A DNA stretch of 64,000 nt from Podaxis mareebaensis (Eukaryota > Basidiomycota > Agaricomycetes > Agaricales > Agaricaceae): positions 620,001 through 684,000 of the forward strand of contig JAEUWP010000470.1 of assembly GCA_018524725.1 (NCBI GenBank). Reading direction: 5' to 3'. Position 1 is the first letter of the stretch, and each line of letters opens with the position of its first letter. Both the position numbers and the translations under genes were made by a program. The notes below the pieces were generated by a model. That model was not told the origin of the DNA, ran no database searches, and saw only the letters and a list, made by a program, of their open reading frames with translations. Shown here one piece after another: positions 22,399 through 34,507 of the stretch.

Positions 22399-23917
22399 GT
22401 GTGATATAATTGGGATATAATTGGCTTGAAGAATAAATTATATGCAACGGCCGAAAAGGGATGATCAGGAACAGCATACCACCCTTCTTTCTGATTGGCT
22501 GCTGTGAACAAGTAACAAGACATTAGGAAACAGTTGGGCTGCGGCAATGACGAGAGAAGCACCAAACCTGTTCATATTCTGACAAATTCCAAGCGATGGA
22601 AGGAGCCATATCAGGGAGATCAGTCAGTATCAGACTACATTCGCGAGGAATGGATCTATGAAGTGACGCCACTAACCCAATGTGTGTTGGGCAGGTGTTA
22701 GGCTGTATTGAAGGACATGTAGTGAGCCGAATGGGTTCTAGGAAGGCCGAAGGTTGGAACCCAGTTGGACATCATGTTCCTATGCGTACGATTAGTTGAA
22801 GCGAACCTGCTGACTACACTGCCCGTCCGATCATTGTCCCAGGACGCACGGGTGTTTGATTGACAACGAAATGGGTCGGAAACGTGGCCGTACTACAGCA
22901 CCATGTCGAGAAGATTCGTGCGACTTGGAGCATGGGCACCAGGTGCCGACTCAGAGTCGGAAGACGTTTCCACTTTCGACCCTCGTTTTACATGAATAGT
23001 CCGAAATTGGGTTCGCGAATCACGGAGAACAGCTAGTATGAATTGGCCATGGAACAAAACCGATCCCGAGTGTATAGGAAAATTGTTGACACATGAAGGT
23101 TTACAATGGTGGTCAAGCGGGACAAGGCGGCGGTTGACAAGGAGATTTGTATCCCAAATGAGCCTTGCTTTGTTTTGGAGCATGAAAAGGGGAAAAAAAC
23201 ACGGGAGCGCTTGGTACAAACATTGATTTTCTCCTTTCAGAGTACAAAACTGTTAGTCAAGCCTTCAGGCCTCAGGTTTGATCACAATACATTCTGTCCC
23301 TCTCATTTTCTATTCCGTACGGAGGAAACGCTGTTGAGGGGTGTGCTACTCAATTTTCTGCGGCATGTCGGAGCTAGGGCTGTCTGAGGCTGGGTCGGGC
23401 GGTTGGAATCCGCCTCCAAGCAGCGACCTATCGTGGCTTTCTTGGCGGCTCCCATTTCCTTCACGGTCTCCTATTCCAGGATGACCCAAGTATAATACAA
23501 TCAACAGTCCACTGCATTGCTTCTCCGAATCGCAGACCTTGTCCGATATCTGGATGTTACAACAATTACAGCTATTGTTTGGGGATAGTGGTTATCAACG
23601 CCTCCCAGGCACTATCACCATCTGATGATAGAGAACATCATAGGCTGTTAACTGTCGCAGTCGATAGGAAGTTTCTTGTTTTAGGCTGTTTGAAGTGCCC
23701 GAGGCAACCACGAGACACCCCTTTAGGGGCTTCGGTGTTTCATCCACGGCATGAGGGCTGGTAAAGCAGGGCGCAGGAGGCACCAAGCGTCCGTACAATT
23801 GAACAACACACGAGGCTACATTGCGTACAAATACGATACATATAAACACCACTGCTATAATAGCCTGAAGCATTGACCAAGTTAGAAAGGCGCACAAAGT
23901 AGGCCACTGAATATTGT
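22399..23917. other. Intergenic region of about 1.5 kb
   Basis: Upstream of the hypothetical gene and downstream of DCAF11. AT-rich TATAATT-like text at 22404-22445 may be the promoter of the minus-strand hypothetical gene. Open frames (22893-23219, 23106-23387, 23595-23921) have no domain, no splice-consistent partners and unconvincing composition. No repeat or mobile-element motif seen. Confidence 0.5.
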
Positions 23918-26418
23918 TCATATATCCTCATCGTCATCGCTGAAAGCACCGGGCATGCTCCGAGCCGCGGCCCTGCGTTGCTCCATTTCTCGTAATCTCA
24001 TTGACCTCCGTCGTTGTCCACTTTCAACTTCTGCACCTTCTTCGCGTCGTTTCTGAACCCAGTCCTCAATTTTGCCCGCCATCTTAGATAAGCCTTTCCA
24101 TTCATGCCTGGCAATGTGGCTGCCACCTTCAGCACTTGACCAAGCTGCGCTAACCAACACGGGTTCCTATCATGGCATGAGCACCTTAACAGATGCCGTT
24201 AATTCTCAGACAGTACCTGAGTGTGCCAGCTAACGTCTCGAACACAAGCAGGTTGGCGAGCCCCTCGGGTTGGTTCGACATCCGGGGCAGATGGATCGAA
24301 CGTAATGGGCAAAGTCCGCGATCGATCAAGCACTTGGACAATGCGACCGTCAAGAGACCAAATCTATATGTAGCGGCGGTTGATGGCAAATGGAAGAAGA
24401 AATGAAGTTATGACTTACATGGATTTTTCCATCGGCAGAACCGGAATAAATGTACTGGGAGCCAGTGCTAGCAGCAGGGCTGAAATGACATCTAATGAGT
24501 GTACGGTAGACCGTATGTCCTCGGTATGTCATAACGCTGCAATCCTTGGGGTGCGCCTTTACCCTGGGTTTTGCATAGCGAGAATACCTGAGCCACACGT
24601 CAGTCAGCCACAAGAGTGCATCGTAAGCGCAGCTACCTGTAGTCAAATCCACGAATGCCGTAGTGCTTATCCTTGATTAATTCGAATTCTTGGCTAGACC
24701 GCATTTTGCGCAAGTCCCACAAGCGCAAAGCTTGGTCTTTGCCGTTGGATATCACGTATCGACCATCTCCCTTCGCTGAGACGTATGTGATACCCTCGGT
24801 GTGACCGACCAACACGCCCGAGGGTTTCTGAGAGGCTCCCAATGATCGTCGGTCCCTAACCATTACGAATTCAAAGTAAGTCTTGAAAGAGAAGTAGCAT
24901 AGCTGGAACCCACCAAACTTTGAGGAAAGTGTCGTCAGATGCACTAACAAGCACATTGCCAGATGATGTGTCAGCCCAGCAGCAACTGTTGACATCATCG
25001 CTATGTGCCGAAATTTTCACCGTTCGTTTGTTGGCCAAGAGGTCGTAGACTGGAGGGATATCAATGAGACATCGGAAGCAGTTATGTAATTTGTTCACCA
25101 ACCAAATATCTTGCCATTCCCTCCAGCTATGACTTCGTTTCCATCTGCAGAGAAGCGGCAGCTGTAGATACCAAAGCTTTCACTGAAATAGCTATCGTAT
25201 CCGTAGCGGCTTCGGCTATGAGCGGGATCAGAAAATGGTATAGGGATTTGCTGCGGTGAATCTTCACGCGTGCTGGTCATGTAAACGGTAGGTGTCTAAA
25301 AGCAGTGAGAATGCGAATTATGGACATTAATGAAATCTTTACAATTGAAGAATAGATCATCCTGTGTGGCGTGTCAAAGCTGCAATGGATGAATTGAGAA
25401 TGTAAACTGACCTTTCGTTGTCCGGAGAAAGGTTGGCGTCCGTTATTGTCCACCTTCCTGCCCTCCCTTGAATAGTCCTCGAGACTTTCATTGTTGTCCT
25501 CATACCATCGTCCGAATAGCCGAGAAAGCGTCGTTGTGGTGTAATCGGTTGAGGAGGGGCACGTGTGTCGAATATGTGCAGGCGAAAATCTAACGGGGAT
25601 TGATTCACTTGGTTGGATAACTTTGCCATGGGATATACACATACCTTGGGCACAGGTATAATAGAATGAAGAATCTAGGTCATGCGATATAAATAGGGGT
25701 GATTCAATGAGAAGGGGCAAATTTTACCTGTGGAGAATTGGCCAGTGTAGATGTTCGAAGCATATTCTGCCACAGTTGTGCCATTAGAATTCGGAATCAT
25801 ATCCTGTCAATGGAGCTACTGTTACACAGCCAAGCCAAAGGTGCGAGTGATGAATACTGACACACACAAGTTCCTCTCGAGAAGGCGCGGGTACTGCTTT
25901 ATGACTCTGAGCAAGGACATGTCTGGCAATATTCGCAGTTTTTCGTTGGCTCCGAGATTTAGGGCCTATCCTTCCAAAGTCTCCGCTGTAGAGAAGTTCG
26001 ACGCCTTCCTTTACGGGTTCTTTCACTTCTTCAAACCAGGGGGGGCGGCCTGGTGCACGAATCTCATAACCCCAGTCGTCGTCATCTTCATAAATCGCAT
26101 CATTATCATCGTCTTCCTCATCCTCTTCATCGAAGTAAAGGTGGGGCCCACCACCACCAGATGCGGCCCTGAGTAACCGGGTGAGGTTATGGAGACTTAT
26201 ACCGCTGAGGCTGAACGTTCTCGAGCCACCGGATGTACCGTCAGCTTGCATTGAGAACAAGTCTTGTGGTGTACCGATTATGTCAGTTAATGATGAATGT
26301 CTGATAGCAAGGCAATAAGCATACCGCTCAAGATGTCCTGTATGTCATTTCCCGGGGTTGGATTGTGATTTTGGTCATCTTCGTCTGAAAACGTGGATGT
26401 AGGACGGTCTGGCTGCAT
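23918..26418 (-). CDS. DCAF11: WD40-repeat protein, DCAF11/LEC14B family (CUL4-DDB1 substrate receptor)
   Basis: A predicted substrate adaptor for CRL4 ubiquitin ligase. It starts at 26418 (MQPDRPTSTFSDEDDQNHNP). The first intron ends at CACAAG and leads into LFSMQADGTSGG and LHNLTRLLRAASG, then a long Asp/Glu-rich acidic stretch. WD40 blades follow: FRLHIFDTRAPP, TITDANLSPDNERMIYSS, FGIYSCRFSADGNEVIAGG, NSCCWADTSSGNVLVSASDD, LKVWDRRSLG, YVISNGKDQALRLWDLRKM, YIYSGSADGKIHIWSLDG. The closing ARQPACVRDVSWHTQ and EPVLVSAAW, with the final acidic SMPGAFSDDDEDI, are characteristic of the DCAF11/LEC14B family as I know it. The last blade carries WDLRK and WDRR motifs, which resemble DDB1-binding WDxR boxes. 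The start codon faces TBL1 295 bases away. Confidence 0.85.
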
Positions 26419-26713
26419 GAATGGCTACGACAGGTGATGTTTCAGGTGCAAGAAATGTGAGATAGACCGGTTGGATTGCAGCTTACTCAGGCAATCACAT
26501 TGGGCAGCCACGGTGGACTTCGCCATCGCAGTGATGGAGTGGATGATCGTGAGACCACCGGACATGTCCAGAAACAGGCGAGCCAAACATGTGCACACAG
26601 TCTCCCCGTCCTGACCAGAACGACAAGTCCACTTCAACAGGTCTGCCTCGCCATCTTTATTCCTCAGCCTTCATCCCCCTCTATCACCTTGTATTCATCA
26701 TTCTTGTATACAA
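26419..26713. promoter_or_regulatory. Compact divergent promoter between two WD40 genes
   Basis: 295 bases between the DCAF11 start (26418, minus) and the TBL1 start (26714, plus). CT-rich text just before 26714 (26650-26705) resembles the pyrimidine-rich start region of many fungal promoters. No TATA box is clear. Both promoters and both 5' UTRs must fit here. Confidence 0.6.
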
Positions 26714-28967
26714 ATGGACGCCCCTCCTATACGAATAACCGCAGACGAAATCAATTGCCTCATATACTCATACTTCAAGGATTCTGGTATGCGTCGAACT
26801 CGCGTCGAAATAATAATCCGCCAGACTTCATCTGTTCTCGCTAGGTTTTACCCATTCCGCATTCACGTTATGCACTGAAGGTGCATTGCAAAAATCTCCA
26901 TGGTTCAACAAACACATACCTCGGGGTGAACTTGTCGATTTGCTCTGCAAGGCCTTGCTTTATCTTGAAGTTGAATCCCACTGGCGTGGCGACACAATAA
27001 CGACGAACTGCAAAAATAAATTCTCACTGCTAGAACCTCACGTCTGCTCAAGCGATTCTCCCTCCTCGGGTGTTCCATTAAGGTCTCCCATTACTTCCTC
27101 TGCCACCTCGCGTCCCATTGTCTCTTCTAAATCACCCGCCGAAAAAAACCACCTACCTGGCCAAGATGCTTCTACACCTCAAGATACTCAAATACGTCCG
27201 ATATCCAGTGAAACCTTCTATGGTACCACCACCAGTATTCAAACGAATGGCACTCTGACTCCAAGCGAGATCAGCGCGAAACGAAAAGTTTCGCCCATAC
27301 AAATAGATGGTCCTGCTGAAAAACGGGCCAAGCGTGAACCCGACGATATGGAAGTAGACGTTCCTATTCAAAACAATGCTCGCCCGGCCAACAAGCTAGT
27401 TCCAGTACAAAGTCCTTACGTCAAGATACCCGGCCCGGCCGACAACACAAGGCCTACCTACGATGATGGAACCGACACCCTCAAGCGTGCACGCGCACGT
27501 ATCAATCAGGGCCCCATAGACGACGACACAGACTCGAGGACCATTATGATGCTACCCGGTCATCGAACTGAGGTCTTCGTATGCGCTTTCAATCCGACCA
27601 AACACGCGCAACTTGCCACTGGGTATGCTCGACTTCTTATCCGCCAAACCATGTTTCATTTTCTTACGTATGAGTAGATCCAAAGATGCTGTAGTTAATT
27701 TATGGAATCTTCCTGAGCCTCCAGCATCTAAAGACGAATTCGCGACGTGGAATGGGAACCCAATAACAATAAACAATTATCAGAAGGATGTGCAAGGCGA
27801 CCTCACTGCTTTGAATTGGAACCCAGAAGGAACGTTGCTGGCTATAGGATCTTATGATTCTGTCCTTCGAATACTCACGTCAGAGGGTGGTACCTACTTC
27901 ACTCACTATCAACATCGGGTACGGCAGTTCTGGTGTTTTCCCCCAGCAACTCATAACACATCACCCAGGGCCCCATCTTCTCTGTGCGGTTCTCTCAGAA
28001 TGGTCGGTGGCTATTATCTGCTAGTTTAGATGAAACCACATGCCTTTGGGACGTGAAGGAAAAACGACTTATACGACAATACCGATGCCATCAGGGTATG
28101 GCGCCTCCTCACACTCAGCTCCCTATCTTTGACATCCTAACCTAGATTGTTGTTTGGATGCTGAGTGGCTGGATGATACAACATTTGTGACTGGTGGTGC
28201 TGATGGCAACATCTATGTGATGAAGACGGATTCCCCAGAGCCCATCAAAAAGTTCAGGTGTGATCACTTCTTGTCGCGCGGTCTCTCGGGGCTGACGAAC
28301 ATATTTAGCGGACACACTGACGAGATCAACCAATTGAAATGCAACCCCTCCCGGACACGCTTGGCATCGTGCTCAGATGATAATACAACACGAATCTGGA
28401 AAATAGATAGCATTGAGGCCGATTCCGACGAAACCATTCCCGGTCTTGCAGCTTCGGATCAAGTGGTTGTCCTTTCAGGGCACACCCATTCCGTCAGCGT
28501 GGTCGGCTGGATGCCGGTTCACAAACCAGGGATCAACGAGATTATGGCTACGTCGTCTTTTGATGGCACGGTCCGTGTATGGGATACTGTAACAGGGAAA
28601 TGCATAAAGATTCTCACTGACCACAAGCGACCTGTGTATGCCCTCGCCTTCAGTCCAGATGGCAGGTGGCTAGCAACGGGTAGTGGGGACGGTTGGTTAT
28701 TGGTGTATTGGGTTAAGGTATTATCCTGTGTCGACATGCTTATGTCATGCTAACGCGGACGAACAGACCTGGGAGAAGAAATGGTCGTGGTATGCAGGGC
28801 ACGATAAGCCTGGAGTGTTCGAGATTGCGTGGCAGATGGAGTCGGGAGTTAATCGACTCGCAGTTGCGCTTGAATGTCGGCAGGTCGCTATTATCGACGC
28901 TTCGAGAATACCTGCGCTACAGGATTCTGAAGAAACGGTGAATGGTGTCACCACATCTGTGTCATGA
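26714..28967 (+). CDS. TBL1: TBL1-like LisH/WD40 protein (Set3/HDAC3-type corepressor subunit)
   Basis: Transcriptional corepressor scaffold of the TBL1/Sif2 family. The N-terminus MDAPPIRITADEINCLIYSY plus, after an intron, FTHSAFTLCTEGAL gives a LisH-like dimerisation motif. A disordered linker holds a basic block (SAKRKVSP, EKRAKREPDDMEVDVP) that may serve as nuclear targeting. An eight-blade WD40 propeller follows from about 27540: MMLPGHRTEVFVCAFNP, KDAVVNLWNLPEPP, LTALNWNPEGTLLAIGSYD, LDETTCLWDVKEKR, FVTGGADGNIYVM, HTDEINQLKCNPSRTRLASC, DNTTRIWKID, SSFDGTVRVWDTVTGKC, YALAFSPDGRWLATGSGDG. The end is a degenerate last blade (VNRLAVALECRQVAIID), stop at 28967. All introns are short GT-AG. 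Confidence 0.88.
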
Positions 28968-29225
28968 CATGTAGGAGGCGAACACCACTAATCCGTCGCA
29001 GTATATCAGATATATTTTATGACTAGTTAATATTGTAGCATTATTTCGGGACCTTCATTGTTATTCAGCTCAGATATTCCCACGACTATTGATGGGGTAT
29101 TCGGCTTACGGGATGGAGTGCAGTGACGTCTGTCGAACGGCAGAGGTTGTCGGGAATGAGATATAAAATGCAGGTAAGTGCTTGCTGTCCTCGCCGTTTC
29201 CTCAACCTCAACTTCATCCTCCATC

Positions 29226-30597
29226 ATGCTCCACCTCAAGCCCTCAATACTGCGGCCGTTAGTACTCACGGCTCGCTCAACTCTTCGACCAAATGTCCTA
29301 TGTCACAACCTGCGACCAACGCCCCAAATCCTAGTTCCGAACCAGATCACTACTCGAGCATTCAGTAACTTCGGAAAACCATCGTCTATTCTGGATACTC
29401 TCAGACATCGAACGACAAAAGCATGGACTCAACCGCAATTTACTTGGGGCTCACGCTTCTTTCGTCTCGACGGTGCCACCCCCCCTCAAGGTGAATCGTC
29501 CACATTTTCATGGCGACGATTTGGTGCGACGGCGGTGAGTCTCCTCTTACTTTTATAATTTTCCTACTTGATAGCGGGACAGGCTGGTGTTGCCGCCGCG
29601 GTAGTTGTCCTGGAAGCGACTCTCAACCGTGACACTCGTGCTCCTTTGGATGCAGCGGAACGGGCCTATCTCAATGACAGCTTCAAGTATACTGCAGGTG
29701 GATTGCTATTCACTGCACTTGCCGCAAGGCAAATGTTCAGATCTGGGTTCGCGTTCAGGTTGATGGGGACGAATCCCTGTGAGTGCTGTTATTGAATGCG
29801 CAATTTGTTCTCCTTGCTGACTTGCGCAGGGGTCGTTTTAGGAGTCGGTCTTCTCGGTAGCATCACTACCATGGCGGCCACAATGTATACCCCTCCGGAA
29901 AGACCTATTCAGAAGCATCTGTTTTGGTTGGTGGGTAACACCCGCCTTTTGTGAGGGCGTTCTGATCACGATGCTTTCAGGCTTTCAATGCTTGCCAAGC
30001 TGCTACTTTGAGCCCTCTCTTCTTTTTGAGTCCAGCAATCCTTTCGCGTGCGGCACTCTACACTGTCGGTGTCGTCGGCTCTATATCCTACATTGGTGCT
30101 ACGGCAACGTGAGTGTTTCAGGTCCCAATAGCTGGAACTCGGCCTTGACGCATGGTTTATGGTTTGTAGCAACGATAGGTATTTGCACCTTGGAGGTCCA
30201 TTGTTGGCTGGTGTTACTGTCGTCGCCTTGAGTTCTCTCGCGCCCATGATCTTACCCATGGGCCTTCGGGGGTTGGCTATTAGTGAGTCCATCTCTTTGT
30301 ATGGTGGGCTGGCCGTATTCGGTGGCTTCATTCTTTACGAGTGAGTGGTAAATTGTGTGAGCGCCTGCGCTCAACTAACTCTGGAGTCCAGCACGCAGAA
30401 AATTCTAAAACATGCTCGCATGGCTGAGATGGGTCAATTCAAGCCTGATGCCCTCAATGAGTCCATTGGCCTCGAACTGGACATGCTGAACATCTTGTAT
30501 GTAATTTCACCTTCTCCAGGCTTCATGTATTTCTGATCTCCTTTGTAGTATCCGCATCGTGCAAATCCTCGCTATGCAGCAAAGCGGAAAGAAGTGA
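29226..30597 (+). CDS. GHITM: Mitochondrial GHITM/TMBIM5-like (Bax-inhibitor-1 family) membrane protein
   Basis: Mitochondrial inner-membrane protein of the BI-1/TMBIM family, linked in animals to cristae organisation and ion exchange. ATG at 29226; the N-terminus MLHLKPSILRPLVLTARSTL is basic and Ser/Thr-rich, as in a presequence. Hydrophobic segments follow: AGVAAAVVVLEATLN, FKYTAGGLLFTALAAR, WVVLGVGLLGSITTMAATMY, FNACQAATLSPLFFLSPAIL, ALYTVGVVGSISYIGATA, GPLLAGVTVVALSSLAP and ISLYGGLAVFGGFILYDTQ. The LYDTQKILKHA motif is the conserved BI-1 signature, followed by ESIGLELDMLNIF and IRIVQILAMQQSGKK with the stop at 30597. One intron ends in ACAG rather than the nearer GATAG, which the frame requires. 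The gene ends 101 bases from the facing SLY1 stop. Confidence 0.9.
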
Positions 30598-30698
30598 ACA
30601 CTGCTATAATGCTGAGTGCTGGGATATAAGTGTATATATTAGTCCATCCTTCTGTATCTTAAAATGAGATACTGCGCCATTAATCTAGTTACTTGACC

Positions 30699-33221
30699 TT
30701 ACGACCCCGACTTTCCAAGCCCTTCAAGAATCCGAACGAAACCTCCAGGGTCGACGATTTCCGTACCGCCATATATAATTCTTCTGTTGTTCTTCTTGGC
30801 CCACTCCTCGAGGTTTCCAAACTCAACGTAGCCGGCACCTCCAACAACGAACACTATGCCTTCGGCAAAAGTCATGCGCTTGGGTCTCGCACCGCTAGTC
30901 CCCGCACCACCAGGTAATCCCGCGTTCACATTCCGCGGAGCACGTGGGTCGAGGAAGATGTAGTCGTCAGTTTCTTGCAAGGACTGGTTGGAGGCAGCTG
31001 ATGAATCCATAAGAGCTTCCACGAGGCGGGTGACAGGAAGGAGTTTGTTGGTAGGCAAGAAGTTCTTGACACCCGAAATCAGACCTTCAAATGCTCCGTC
31101 TTTCAGACGATCTGTCAGCTACGGGGGTCCTAAGCCTAGGCTCCAGCGATAGGGGGTCAGATTGGACGTTACCTTGTTGCCAACAAAGGCACTGAAACCT
31201 TTGAATAACTCTCCTCCCTGACCGGCCACGCCAAGGTTAGGGGTCGACGTCCCAGTGTTGGCACCAAGACTACCAGACATCATACGCGAAATCTCTCGAG
31301 TGCGACGGACGTACTCAAACGCAGCAATGTCTGCACCCGCAGACTTGAGCTCTTTTTCGAGTTCGGCGATGTCCTCCTTGCTAATCGCGCTATCAGGTGC
31401 AGAGAGGTAAAAGACGATGACGAGACGAAGTTTGTCTTGAGGTGTGAAGTTGCCGTCTGCGCGGTTGGTTCGGAGGAGTTCGAGGATGGATGCTGTTGTC
31501 TGTTGAACATAATGTTAGGGCTGACGAAAAAAGGACAGTGAATTGGAGAGGGGCATACCTGCTTAGAGATGGCTTCTTCGGTGCTGAAGAGTTCATCCAA
31601 GCCGCGTTTCTTGATCTGTTCAAGGAGGGCAGTGGCGATGTGAACATGGGTATCGAGCGTTGCCTTTCTCGCAGTTAGTTCTGGTAGTTGTGTGATGGCT
31701 GTCTTAAGGTGGGCGGCGTTAGCCGAGAGGTCCCTTGAATTAATGTAGTTCAGCAACAACCGAGTGCGTACATGCAAGTACACTCACAGTTTGGAAATGT
31801 CGTCTACGTCACTGACACCCGTACTTCTTGTGATCTCAGCAGCATCTTGCTTGTATCTATTTAATTCCACATCAATCTCTTCTGCTACTTGAGGGAATGG
31901 GCTGGCAGAATTACGACCCCAGAAGAAGTCTTTGGAATCGAGGTCGTAGCGCTGATTTTTTTGGCCCTCGGGAACAATAACACGGTTAAGTTTCATGGAG
32001 AAACAATCAGAGAGAAGGGCTTGGTACGTCCAGCCATGAGAGATGACGGAGGTTAAGTCAATGTTTCGGTCGAGAATCAGAAGAACTAGATCGACATTGT
32101 TAGACGCGAGGATTAGAAAATTAAGAGTTGGAACGCACGTGGACGCTGTAGACTTGAGAGCCCACTTGAGTCTGGAGCAAAGAGAGCATTGGAGGTGTTT
32201 GTGGAACGCGAAGCAGTGAGAATGGCGTCGCGAATTTTGACCTCGAGTTTCTTGGCCACCATCTCTGCGGCGTTGCCTCTTGGTGCCCGGATGAAAGGAA
32301 CATGTCCTTATCAGAAGGATTTAATATCATGATTGATTCACATGGTGTGCGGCATACCAAGAGTTGCTACAGCACTGAACAATCCGTTCGCTATTCTTTC
32401 AATTTCCTCCTCGATTTGCTGTTCAGCTGACGATGGTGAGTTGAGGATGGTGTAGGATGAACGCTCAGACGGGGCAGCGGGTGCTGCAGTTCCAGAAGCA
32501 GGGGGATTAGATGCTACTGCGGGGGGAGGAAGGAGGGAGAAGAGGGAGGGCGCAGGGGAGACGAAGGACAGGTACTGGTCGACAATCTGGTGCAAGAACG
32601 GTTAGCTAGCACGTCAGGGTATAGTATCCATGTGCCCACCTGTTCCACCAGCTCGCCAGTACCGTCTTGAGCGACTGAAGCCGCAAGCTCCTCAAGTAGA
32701 GATCGGGGAAGAGGCTCCACAAAGTTAAGATGGAAAGATTCGTAGAGACCTTTCTGCAGGTCCTGTGCAATACGGCGAACATTGGCAAGAGTGGGGGAAA
32801 CGAAGTATACAGCAGGAACGTCTGGTATTGCTGGTCTCAAGGAGTGTAATTGCCTGCGACAAATATTTTCAGAGAAATCATCTTCGTGAGTTGAAGCAGA
32901 GGTACATACACATGAAGGGTTACACCGACATCGCGCAAGTCCTGGACTCGTAGAACAGTTGCTAGTACATCCTTCGTCTGTTGATCTAAAACCAAAATCT
33001 TCCAAACGGGTGGGCCGGTTACCGGTGGCGTTTTGAGCCCTGATGATGGTTTATTTGAGGTAAGAGGGGAGGGCGGGGATTCAACTGGCTGGTTCAGGTT
33101 TAGGAGGGTGAGCAGAGCCCGCGTTTGGGCTTGTTGCAGCGTCGTTGCCTGTGCATTACCTGTCGGTAAAATACTATTCCTGAGAGGATGATATGCGCAC
33201 CTGTTTCATTATGCCCGACAT
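30699..33221 (-). CDS. SLY1: Sec1/Munc18-family protein Sly1 (ER-Golgi SNARE regulator)
   Basis: SM protein that proof-reads ER-to-Golgi SNARE assembly through syntaxin-5/Sed5. The start at 33221 gives a 21-base first exon (MSGIMKQ), then [20 protein letters not shown]. Domain 1 shows [20 protein letters not shown] and [21 protein letters not shown] Ser/Pro/Ala-rich insert follows ([20 protein letters not shown]). Domain 2 has [20 protein letters not shown] and YQALLSDC, then [20 protein letters not shown]. Domain 3a: [20 protein letters not shown] and [15 protein letters not shown]. The end shows [40 protein letters not shown] and [20 protein letters not shown], typical of Sly1. Several small introns. 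The protein looks complete at about 700 residues. Confidence 0.92.
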
Positions 33222-33674
33222 GAGCGTCAAAGGCAGGGAGTGTTGTCGATATGCTCTGACGTCTTGGACAAGTGCAACGTACTGCTACACGACATGAAAT
33301 GTACGCACACGTGACCTGGATTAATCGGACGAATATTAATATTCAATCACCTTTTGATCAGAGCAAAACATGATGGCCTCCAACCCCACACACATGAATA
33401 CCCGAATATCAAAACATCACCTACATCTTTGACCACCGCGGGTGATCTTACACCTGTTACAGCGACAGGCAGGTTTGAGCCCTGCATCAGGTGGCTGCCA
33501 TCGCGACCCCCTTGACCATCATTCAAAGTTGGGTAATGATCTCACAATATAAATCAGAGACGCTTTGCAGCGGTGCTGGAGCCTTGACACTCGTCTTGTG
33601 TCCTTCAGGTGAGCGTCTAGACCGCAGCCCCCTCCAGCGTTTTAACCGCGAGATTGTAGCTAGTTTCGATACAT
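33222..33674. promoter_or_regulatory. Region upstream of SLY1 and of a small plus-strand ORF
   Basis: About 450 bases with no recognisable gene. It contains the SLY1 promoter on the minus strand. No TATA box or repeat is clear. Confidence 0.35.
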
Positions 33675-33890
33675 ATGGGTTGCATTCCCAGTAAGCGCTC
33701 ATTCCACGAGGGTGGAACGATCTCCGAAAAACCGCGAGCAAAGAAGACCAACTCGAAGAACAAGTACAAGAATCCAACTCGTGATCAGGTCCCTTCTCCT
33801 TCTCGAGCCTCCGTTTCTTCTCTGCCCCCATGGGTCACTCGCTATGATCGCCCAGTGTTGGGGAAAGGTGGTGATGACGACCCAGCCTGA
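33675..33890 (+). CDS. Possible small lipid-anchored protein (MGC N-terminus)
   Basis: A 71-residue frame starts MGCIPSKRSFHEGG. Gly2-Cys3 followed by Ser6-Lys7 matches the dual N-myristoylation/palmitoylation signal of membrane-anchored proteins. The body is Lys/Asn/Ser-rich and basic (KPRAKKTNSKNKYKNPTR), which would favour binding to acidic membranes, and ends LGKGGDDDPA. No family recognised. A frame this short can arise by chance, and a second overlapping frame at 33712-34176 exists without features. Kept because the anchor motif sits exactly at the first Met. Confidence 0.35.
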   Translation: MGCIPSKRSFHEGGTISEKPRAKKTNSKNKYKNPTRDQVPSPSRASVSSLPPWVTRYDRPVLGKGGDDDPA

Positions 33891-34507
33891 CACAATGACT
33901 AGGGGTCAGGGCTACGGATTCGGTGCTTTTCTATTTTTCGTACCCGCAGAGTCTTATTCTCATGTTGTATGTATTCTTAGACTATACGGACTCTCACGCA
34001 TATGCAACGAGGAAACTTGCACGGTACAACGTGTACATGGAAAATGCCAGAGTTCTTCGGCAGACTGTCGCCGCTTGAGGGAATCTATCGTTAGGAGGGA
34101 CATGTCTTGGTTTGAACGGCTGGAAGGGCGAAACAACAGTGTCCTTTTGTGGACCAGTTTCCTGGGAGACAGCTGACTATTCTCGTGAGCTCCGTTGCCC
34201 AGTAGATTTCCGTTGCCTTGTGTAGCTTCACTGAAAATTTTGACTTTGCCCTTATCGCCCACTTTCACTGAGCATCTCCCCCTCCGCTTACTTCCCCAGG
34301 TCAATATTTAGGATTATTGAAACCACGCATCAAGCGCCCGTTGAGACGGATCGAGACGCCTGTGGGCTGTAATTGCCGAGATACTATATTTGGGTTATCA
34401 TTGGTTCGAAAGTTGCATACGAACCTGAGCACCTCCACTTCCCCTTCCTTCCTCCTTCCCCCAAGCATTCTTTGCTTCCCCAATACCGGAGCCCTCACGA
34501 GGGCCTC
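33891..34507. other. Region between a small ORF and the large channel gene
   Basis: About 600 bases, presumed promoter and 5' UTR of the CSC1-like gene. An in-frame Met at 34373 would extend that gene N-terminally, but the added residues look non-coding. No other gene seen. Confidence 0.35.
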
